A stretch of DNA of 6,666 nucleotides from an uncultured Lachnospiraceae bacterium (GTDB lineage: Bacteria > Bacillota > Clostridia > Lachnospirales > Lachnospiraceae). The notes below the pieces were generated by a model. It worked only from the letters and a program-made list of their open reading frames with translations, did not search any database and was not told the DNA's origin. Positions 1 through 4,015 of the stretch are shown piece after piece. The translations under genes were made by a program, and so were the position numbers. Within the stretch, counting starts at the first letter, position 1. The number at the start of each line of letters is the position of its first letter. The stretch spans positions 1 through 6,666 of the forward strand of contig CALGGL010000207.1 of the NCBI GenBank assembly GCA_937915975.1. The letters run 5' to 3'.

Positions 1-227
1 ATCTCATTGGCAACTATGGCTGCAAGAGTCGTCTTACCAAGGCCGGGAGGACCGTATAAAAGCACATGATCAAGTGATTCTTTACGTTTTTTTGCCGCTT
101 CAATAAATACCTTAAGATTTTTCTTTGCCTTTTCCTGTCCGATATATTCGGAAAGAAAGGACGGTCTTAAACCCTGTTCAATTTTATCATCCTCCGGCAT
201 AATGTCGGCATTAATTATTCTATCCAT
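1..227 (-). CDS. ruvB: Holliday junction branch migration ATPase RuvB (N-terminal part, cut by window edge)
   Basis: RuvB is the hexameric AAA+ motor that, with RuvA, drives branch migration of Holliday junctions in recombinational repair. Only the first 75 codons are visible; the rest lies beyond position 1. The translation starts [14 protein letters not shown] and carries the family's [19 protein letters not shown] segment at about residues 20-38. The Walker A loop GPPGLGKT is at residues 59-66, followed by TLAAIVANE, a near-signature RuvB sequence. The ATG at 225-227 is preceded by AGGA six bases upstream. It lies 15 nt after the ruvA stop codon, so the two genes are almost certainly cotranscribed and probably translationally coupled. 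No frameshift is seen in the visible part. The identification is firm; total length and downstream neighbours cannot be judged. Confidence 0.97.
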   Translation of the reverse strand, partial: MDRIINADIMPEDDKIEQGLRPSFLSEYIGQEKAKKNLKVFIEAAKKRKESLDHVLLYGPPGLGKTTLAAIVANE

Positions 228-242
228 AGCAATTCCTGTTTT

Positions 243-842
243 CTATATCAGTTTCTTTAATGCTGCACTCAAAAGCTCAGAGGCAGTCATCTTATCGGCA
301 CCTTCAATCTTCTTAATTGCCCGTAAAGCTTCAACATTTGAATAACCAAGGCTGGTAAGCGCCATAGCCGTCTCAGTAATAATATCATCATTAACAGCAT
401 CTGACAAGTCATCCGACATGTCGTCATCCATAAATATATCCTCAAGCTTAAACTTATCCTTTAGCTCTATGACAGCTCTTTGGGCAGTTTTAGGTCCGAC
501 ACCGTTTGCCTTAGCTATAGCCTTGTAATCTTCAGATATTACAGCCATCCTTAATTCATCCAGAGTAAGCTGTGACATTATGGCGAGTGCAACCTTGGGT
601 CCGATACCGCTTACAGATATAAGCAGCTTAAATACACTTACCTCTTCATTTGATAAAAATCCGAATAATGTCATATCATCCTCTCTGACATTCAGATATG
701 TATATGTAGTTATCGTTTCATGTAACTTAATCTTTGATATAACATTGGTGCTTGTAAGAATCCTATATCCGATTCCGTTATTATCGATAACAAAGCTTTC
801 CATATCAAGATATTCCACGGTACCTTTTATATAAGCATACAT
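243..842 (-). CDS. ruvA: Holliday junction branch migration protein RuvA
   Basis: RuvA binds four-way DNA junctions as a tetramer or octamer and loads RuvB. At 199 aa it has the usual family length. It begins MYAYIKGTVEYL, the N-terminal OB-fold domain, with the acidic pin in the REDDMTLFGF motif (E54, D55). Two helix-hairpin-helix motifs follow: GIGPK at residues 79-83 within SVSGIGPKVALAIMS, and GVGPKTAQR at 114-122. A flexible acidic linker (about 134-153, rich in D) leads to the RuvB-contacting domain III (about 154-199, containing TETAMALTSLGYSNVEALRAI). The ATG at 840-842 has GAGAGG seven bases upstream. ruvB follows after 15 nt. ruvC, often the first gene of such operons, is not immediately upstream; a DivIVA-domain gene is there instead, separated by an intrinsic terminator. 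I see no LexA-like operator (GAAC-N4-GTTC) in the gap. Confidence 0.97.
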   Translation of the reverse strand: MYAYIKGTVEYLDMESFVIDNNGIGYRILTSTNVISKIKLHETITTYTYLNVREDDMTLFGFLSNEEVSVFKLLISVSGIGPKVALAIMSQLTLDELRMAVISEDYKAIAKANGVGPKTAQRAVIELKDKFKLEDIFMDDDMSDDLSDAVNDDIITETAMALTSLGYSNVEALRAIKKIEGADKMTASELLSAALKKLI

Positions 843-854
843 ACTTTAACCTCT

Positions 855-889
855 CAAAAAAACAAAGTGTTGCCTCTAATCGGCAACAC
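855..889 (-). terminator. Intrinsic terminator after the DivIVA-domain gene, directly before the ruvA RBS
   Basis: Reading the minus strand, GTGTTGCC (889-882) pairs perfectly with GGCAACAC (874-867) across the 7-nt loop GATTAGA. The 8-bp stem is followed at once by TTTGTTTTTTT (866-856). This is a textbook rho-independent terminator, placed 13 nt after the stop codon of the 903-1517 gene. The U-tract ends exactly where the ruvA Shine-Dalgarno GAGAGG (855-850) begins, so no ruvA promoter fits between terminator and start codon. Confidence 0.9.
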
Positions 890-902
890 CCTGTAAATAA
901 TC

Positions 903-1517
903 CTATAAGAACTCGAAATCTGCCTCTTCTTCCTCTTCGCCGTCACCAATCATCATTCTGTCAGGCTTTCTGGCATCTTCAATCTCACCGACAAAAATCT
1001 CATCATCATCGTCATCATTATTACTTGAAGCAGGCTTTGTATCTTCTTCTGCTTTCTTAAAAAATCTTGATGATGCTGATTCCTTAACAGGTTCAACCTT
1101 CGGCTCTTCCTTAGGTTCTTCCTTAACCTTCATTTTGATGGTATCCTTAACAGGCTCAGCGGTCTTTTGGCTATTTTCAATCTTCTCACTCTGAGCCTTA
1201 GCGTTTGCAATAATTTTAGCTGCCTGTTCCTCAGCATTCTTAATAATATCATCAGCTTTCTTCTTAGCTTCAGAATCATCAAATGCTGCACCGCCATCCA
1301 TCTTTGCAACCTGATTTTCAAGCTCAAACATTTTAAGTCTGTTTTCCTGTAATGATGAATTAAGCTTTTCTAAATCTTCCGCATATTTATTTCTTTCATT
1401 AAAAACTTCTTCATAAGCTCTGTAGACTGAATCAACGAACGAATCAACGTCTGCTGACTTATAACCAAAAAGGCCTTTTTTAAACTTCTGAGTCTTGATA
1501 TCTATTGGCTGTATCAT
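903..1517 (-). CDS. DivIVA-domain coiled-coil protein with acidic low-complexity tail
   Basis: The 204-aa product has a DivIVA-type N-terminus, IDIKTQKFKKGLFGYKSADV (residues 5-24), continuing DSFVDSVYRAYEEVF. In the family this segment binds the inner face of curved or septal membranes. The exposed Phe-Arg pair of Bacillus subtilis DivIVA aligns with Leu16-Phe17 here. Residues about 30-120 are strongly helical and coiled-coil-like, with a long AEEQAAKIIANAKAQSEKI stretch. From about 121 the protein is low complexity: repeats of KEEPKEEPKVEPVKE, then runs of five Asp (168-172) and five Glu (194-198), ending FEFL. The ATG at 1515-1517 has GGAGG eight bases upstream and a good promoter about 40 nt before it. 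A terminator follows the gene, so it may be a single-gene unit. It could be a true DivIVA, a GpsB/SepIVA-like cell-envelope scaffold or a paralogue; the exact role is not decided by sequence. Confidence 0.85.
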   Translation of the reverse strand: MIQPIDIKTQKFKKGLFGYKSADVDSFVDSVYRAYEEVFNERNKYAEDLEKLNSSLQENRLKMFELENQVAKMDGGAAFDDSEAKKKADDIIKNAEEQAAKIIANAKAQSEKIENSQKTAEPVKDTIKMKVKEEPKEEPKVEPVKESASSRFFKKAEEDTKPASSNNDDDDDEIFVGEIEDARKPDRMMIGDGEEEEEADFEFL

Positions 1518-1534
1518 TCTGTTTTCCTCCGTAA

Positions 1535-1548
1535 CTATGAATTCATAG
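1535..1548. promoter_or_regulatory. 14-bp perfect palindrome, possible operator or start-site hairpin
   Basis: CTATGAATTCATAG is a perfect palindrome with no spacer. It lies between the -10 box and the Shine-Dalgarno of the DivIVA-domain gene and covers its predicted transcription start. The position suits a repressor site, but the sequence is AT-rich and short, so function is inference only. Confidence 0.4.
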
Positions 1549-1553
1549 GTAAA

Positions 1554-1581
1554 ATTATACCATAAACATTGAAAAAAACAA
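1554..1581 (-). promoter_or_regulatory. Sigma-A-type promoter of the DivIVA-domain gene (extended -10)
   Basis: On the minus strand there is a consensus TATAAT (1559-1554) preceded by TGG, which makes an extended -10. A partial -35, TTGTTT (1581-1576), lies 16 nt upstream. Transcription would start near 1547, giving a leader of about 30 nt that contains the GGAGG ribosome-binding site (1530-1526). The -10 is embedded in the near-palindrome GGTATAATTTTACC (1561-1548). The -10 is strong and the -35 weak. Confidence 0.7.
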
Positions 1582-1642
1582 GTAGTTAAATAATGATAAA
1601 TGTGTTAAACTTAAATTAACAAATTGTGAATATTGCACATTT

Positions 1643-1647
1643 AAGGG
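1643..1647 (+). promoter_or_regulatory. Ribosome-binding site of the RNase H-like gene; start ambiguous
   Basis: AAGGG at 1643-1647 is the only Shine-Dalgarno-like sequence ahead of the gene. It lies 12 nt before an in-frame ATG at 1660 and only 6 nt before an in-frame TTG at 1654. Aligned to the full anti-SD complement TAAGGAGG, the effective spacings are about 10 and 4 nt. I prefer the ATG, but the two differ by only two residues. Confidence 0.5.
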
Positions 1648-1659
1648 ACTAAATTGCTT

Positions 1660-2724
1660 ATGAAGATAATAAAAAACAAAGCACGGGATAATAAATATAT
1701 ACAGTTAGACAATTATTTTGATAGAGATAATGTTGTATTGTTTGACATTGAAACAACTGGTTTCGCCGCAAGTAAGACATCACTTTATCTGATAGGCTGT
1801 GCCTGCTATGAGGATGAAGAACTTATAATTACACAATGGTTCAATGATGACGGAAAATCCGAGGTTGAGATAATTAACAGTTTTTTTGAATACATATCCG
1901 GTTTTAAAATAATTATTAATTATAACGGTGACGGTTTTGATATACCATATATCAATAAAAAACTTGAAGAACACCAGCTTTCCTACACATTTGACGAACT
2001 TTTAAGCTACGATTTATATAAGCATATAAGACCATATAAAAACATCCTTCATTTGGATGATTTAAAGCAAAAAAGTATAGAGCATTTTCTTGACATACAT
2101 CGTCTGGATAAATACTCGGGCGGTGATTTAATTAAGATATACAAGGAATACCTCGACAAGCCCGATGAGAAAAAAGAACAACTGCTCCTTCAACATAACT
2201 ATGAGGATATAGAGGGGCTTATATATAACTGCTGTCTTATCTCTTATATCAAGCTTGCCGAAGGCTGCTTTAACGTACATTCAATGAGTGTCAGAAAAAA
2301 CAAGCTTTTATTTTCACTCTCGCTTGATTATGAGATGCCTAAAAGAATTTCCTTCAGTAAAAAACAAATTACAGTTACCGGCTATCAAAATGAAGCAACC
2401 ATAAATGTACCAATATTCGAGGATACACTTAAGTTTTTCTTTGCCGATTACAAGGATTACTACTATCTTCCCGTAGAGGACAGAGCAATTCACAAAAGCG
2501 TAGCCACCTATGTAGATAAAAATTACAGAGAAAAAGCAACAAAGGAAACCTGCTATGTCAAGCAGACGGGCTACTTTATACCACAACTCGACGGTGAGAT
2601 AATAACAGGCTACAAAAAAAATTACAATGATAAGGAATCATATATAGAGCTTGTAGATTCCTTCTTACAGGATATGGATAAAATAAACGAATATGCAAAA
2701 TATATAATAAGCAGGCTGATATAG
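1660..2724 (+). CDS. DEDD / RNase H-fold 3'-5' exonuclease-like protein (YprB family)
   Basis: The 354-aa product (356 if the TTG at 1654 is used) has an RNase H-like exonuclease domain over residues about 20-200, of the kind found in Bacillus YprB. Candidate metal-binding acidic residues lie in the usual order: D29 and E31 in VLFDIETTG, D94 in NYNGDGFDIPYI, D156 in YSGGDLIKIY, and D183 in HNYEDIEGL. The substrate could be DNA or RNA; the sequence does not say. The region from about 205 to the end is not a domain I can name. It contains a distinctive YYYLPVEDRAIHKSVATYV stretch and a CYVKQTGYFIPQ segment, and it lacks the TPR look of B. subtilis YprB. No signal peptide or membrane segment is visible, so the protein is presumably cytoplasmic. 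It is the only plus-strand gene here, divergent from the DivIVA-domain gene and convergent with ssrA. A long hairpin overlaps its stop codon. Confidence 0.85.
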   Translation: MKIIKNKARDNKYIQLDNYFDRDNVVLFDIETTGFAASKTSLYLIGCACYEDEELIITQWFNDDGKSEVEIINSFFEYISGFKIIINYNGDGFDIPYINKKLEEHQLSYTFDELLSYDLYKHIRPYKNILHLDDLKQKSIEHFLDIHRLDKYSGGDLIKIYKEYLDKPDEKKEQLLLQHNYEDIEGLIYNCCLISYIKLAEGCFNVHSMSVRKNKLLFSLSLDYEMPKRISFSKKQITVTGYQNEATINVPIFEDTLKFFFADYKDYYYLPVEDRAIHKSVATYVDKNYREKATKETCYVKQTGYFIPQLDGEIITGYKKNYNDKESYIELVDSFLQDMDKINEYAKYIISRLI

Positions 2725-2737
2725 CCTGCTTATTATA
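2703..2737. terminator. Bidirectional terminator between the RNase H-like gene and ssrA
   Basis: A 14-bp perfect stem (2703-2716 with 2724-2737) encloses the 7-nt loop TGATATA and has a GC-rich core GCAGGC/GCCTGC. The stop codon of the plus-strand gene (2722-2724) is in the loop and stem edge. On the minus strand the stem is followed by TATTTTGC, with the distal stem arm TTATTATA adding U-richness, so it suits the 3' end of ssrA, 35 nt downstream of the mature end. On the plus strand the U-tract is weaker (distal arm then GTTTCGG). Confidence 0.75.
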
Positions 2738-2743
2738 GTTTCG

Positions 2744-2765
2744 GAAAGGTGTTCGCATACCTTTC
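2744..2765. other. Small hairpin downstream of ssrA
   Basis: GAAAGGT (2744-2750) and ACCTTTC (2759-2765) form a perfect 7-bp inverted repeat with an 8-nt loop, starting 7 nt past the mature 3' end of the tmRNA. No U-tract follows on either strand, so it is not a terminator by itself. It could mark the 3' trailer for processing or back up the larger hairpin next to it. Confidence 0.45.
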
Positions 2766-2771
2766 GTTGAG

Positions 2772-3120
2772 TGGAGCTGGCGGGAATCGAACCCGCGTCC
2801 GAAGGCTCTTCCATTACATCTTCTCCCATTACAGCCTTATGTTTTGACATTTCCTCGACAAAGCGCCCATAGGCAGGCTCATCATCTTGGTAGCTTCATA
2901 AATTTTCTCAAATCGCAAAGCTTAGACCTGAGAGTTTCCCACTAAGTCGGTGCCAGCATCCAAAGCCGTGGGACGCCCCGGGCTGACAAGCTGCAACTAG
3001 GCAGCTAATGCAAAATTATCTTCTGCGTTTATATTTAAGTTTTCCAAGTTTTTTACATGGCCTTTGGTCCATGAATGGCTAACATAATTTCTAAACCCCC
3101 GTCGAAACCGGTACAACCCC
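2772..3120 (-). ncRNA. ssrA: Transfer-messenger RNA (tmRNA, one-piece)
   Basis: tmRNA enters ribosomes stalled on non-stop mRNA, with SmpB and EF-Tu, and adds a degradation tag. The 349-nt gene has all landmarks. The 5' end GGGGTTG (3120-3114) pairs with CAGCTCC (2779-2773), a 7-bp acceptor stem with two G-U pairs. The conserved GGTTTCGACGGGG follows the 5' stem. Near the 3' end is a tRNA-like T-arm, GCGGG-TTCGATT-CCCGC (2796-2780). The tag reading frame runs from resume codon GCA at 3026-3024 to TAG at 2999-2997 and encodes AEDNFALAA, ending in the ALAA protease signal and close in style to clostridial tags. After the discriminator A (2772) the sequence is CTCA, so the terminal CCA is not encoded and must be added enzymatically. 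There is no second-piece (permuted) organisation. smpB and rnr lie upstream on the same strand. Confidence 0.97.
2997..3026 (-). other. tmRNA tag-peptide reading frame (AEDNFALAA)
   Basis: Nine codons, GCA GAA GAT AAT TTT GCA TTA GCT GCC, are followed by TAG. The alanine resume codon follows TAAAC, the usual kind of context for tmRNA resume sites. The hydrophobic ALAA end is the classic recognition signal for ClpXP-type proteases. The resume codon is assigned by position and analogy; the in-frame codons upstream are open, so it is not proven by sequence alone. Confidence 0.85.
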
Positions 3121-3125
3121 TTATA

Positions 3126-3131
3126 ATTGTA
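3126..3131 (-). promoter_or_regulatory. Candidate -10 box of ssrA
   Basis: On the minus strand TACAAT (3131-3126) lies 5 nt before the mature 5' G of tmRNA (3120), a workable -10 position that matches consensus at five of six bases. No recognisable -35 is found 15-19 nt upstream, where the sequence is the AT-rich end of the preceding ORF. ssrA may therefore also be transcribed through from smpB and its neighbour and then processed at the 5' end. Confidence 0.4.
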
Positions 3132-3152
3132 CGGTTGCAGAAGTGTTTATAT

Positions 3153-3509
3153 TTATTCTACAGCATCGGAAGGTGTTTCTTCTTCTATATTATCTGCCTC
3201 CTCCGGTATTGCATCTGTATCAGTTGCTTCTTCACCTGAATCATCAACAAAACCAAATGTTCCGTAATACTTGGAATTCCAGTAATTATTCATCCATGCA
3301 TCATAATAAACAGCATTTACGGTTTCGTTGGCTTTACGTCTTTCGGCGTTAACCTTATAAAGCTTCTTTCCCAAAGGATAACCTATACATGCACCTATAA
3401 ACAGCGCTATTACAATAACCCAAATAGACCTGACAATTTTTTTCTTCTTGATTTGTTTATGTCTGTTCTTCTTTTCCTTCTTATATCTGTCAACCTTTGC
3501 CTGACTCAT
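3153..3509 (-). CDS. Small single-pass membrane protein of unknown function between smpB and ssrA
   Basis: I do not recognise this 118-aa protein. It begins with a very basic segment (residues 1-27, with KKEKKNRHKQIKKKK at 10-24). One hydrophobic helix follows, SIWVIVIALFIGACIGYPLG (about 28-47). Next is a mixed region with an aromatic-rich patch (YYDAWMNNYWNSKYYGTFGF, 68-87), and the tail is strongly acidic (89-118, many E and D). By the positive-inside rule the N-terminus is cytoplasmic and the acidic tail external; there is no obvious signal-peptidase site. The ATG at 3507-3509 has AAGGAG (3523-3518) eight bases upstream. That site overlaps the smpB stop codon, so translation is probably coupled to smpB. 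Only 32 nt separate its stop from the tmRNA 5' end. The location suggests co-expression with trans-translation, but a role in it is only inference; it may simply share the transcript. The start site and RBS make it a credible gene. Confidence 0.8.
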   Translation of the reverse strand: MSQAKVDRYKKEKKNRHKQIKKKKIVRSIWVIVIALFIGACIGYPLGKKLYKVNAERRKANETVNAVYYDAWMNNYWNSKYYGTFGFVDDSGEEATDTDAIPEEADNIEEETPSDAVE

Positions 3510-3517
3510 ATTTTTTT

Positions 3518-3523
3518 CTCCTT
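3518..3523 (-). promoter_or_regulatory. RBS overlapping the smpB stop codon
   Basis: AAGGAG (3523-3518, minus strand) overlaps the smpB TAA (3524-3522) and lies 8 nt before the ATG of the small membrane-protein gene. The overlap supports both the start choice and translational coupling. Confidence 0.75.
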
Positions 3524-3992
3524 ATCCCAGATTTCTTACCTTGAAGTCCCTTTCAGCCTCACGCTTAACATCCTTATTGGCTATATCCTGACGCTTATCA
3601 TAGAGCTTCTTACCTTTGGCAAGTCCTATCTCAACCTTTACCCTGCTGTCCTTAAAATATACCTTTAAAGGAACAATGGTATAGCCCTTTTGCTGCTGCT
3701 TGCCAATCAGCTTATTTATTTCATATTTGTGAAGAAGCAGCTTTCTTTTTCTCAAAGGGTCTTTATTAAATATATTGCCCTTTTCATATGGTGAGATATT
3801 CATTCTCTGAACAAATACCTCCCCGTCTTCTATATCGACAAAGGACTCCTTTATGCTGCACTTACCCATACGAAGTGATTTAACCTCTGTTCCCACAAGC
3901 TCAATCCCCGCCTCGTAGGTTTCTTCTATGAAGTAATCATGATATGCTTTTTTATTATTTGCAATTAGTTTTATTCCGCTTTCCTTAGCCAT
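3522..3992 (-). CDS. smpB: SsrA-binding protein SmpB
   Basis: SmpB is the obligate protein partner of tmRNA. It binds the tRNA-like domain and mimics the codon-anticodon part in the decoding centre. The 156-aa length is typical. Family landmarks include the N-terminal [20 protein letters not shown] (residues 10-29), the core [13 protein letters not shown] (29-41), [18 protein letters not shown] (56-73), [12 protein letters not shown] (81-92) and the basic C-terminal tail [19 protein letters not shown] (about 123-141), which enters the mRNA channel. The ATG at 3990-3992 has GAGG eight bases upstream and lies 23 nt after the rnr stop, so an rnr-smpB transcript is very likely. The next gene starts 12 nt after the smpB stop, and ssrA lies 401 nt downstream on the same strand. 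All expected regions are intact. Confidence 0.98.
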   Translation of the reverse strand: MAKESGIKLIANNKKAYHDYFIEETYEAGIELVGTEVKSLRMGKCSIKESFVDIEDGEVFVQRMNISPYEKGNIFNKDPLRKRKLLLHKYEINKLIGKQQQKGYTIVPLKVYFKDSRVKVEIGLAKGKKLYDKRQDIANKDVKREAERDFKVRNLG

Positions 3993-4015
3993 ATCTGTAT
4001 CCTCTAATTACCACA

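Larger units (their letters stand above)
1518..1659. other. Divergent intergenic region
   Basis: This very AT-rich gap separates the minus-strand DivIVA-domain gene from the only plus-strand gene of the window. Its left half holds the minus-strand promoter, palindrome and RBS listed separately. For the plus-strand gene a TTGAAA (1569-1574) could serve as -35, but no convincing -10 is spaced correctly from it: GATAAA at 1595-1600 is 20 nt away and TAATGA at 1591-1596 is poor. I therefore do not call a plus-strand promoter. No RNA gene or terminator is seen here. Confidence 0.6.

Noticed and set aside
580..834. 84-codon plus-strand frame opposite ruvA
   Set aside because: It is antisense to the conserved OB-fold and HhH coding sequence of ruvA.
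1000..1020. ATC/TCG triplet run as a microsatellite or CRISPR-like repeat
   Set aside because: It is simply the Asp-run coding sequence of the DivIVA-domain protein; there are no spaced repeats.
1569..1600. Plus-strand promoter for the RNase H-like gene
   Set aside because: TTGAAA is a fair -35, but no acceptable -10 lies 16-18 nt downstream; the AT-rich sequence offers many weak matches.
2665..2850. 61-codon minus-strand reading frame starting MSKHKAVMGEDVMEEPSDAG
   Set aside because: It runs through the 3' half of the tmRNA and the terminator hairpin; SDAGSIPASS is the translated T-arm of a tmRNA, a common false gene.
3143..3352. 69-codon plus-strand frame opposite the small membrane-protein gene
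   Set aside because: The minus-strand frame has a proper RBS, start and protein-like layout; this one has only low-complexity Leu/His-rich sequence.
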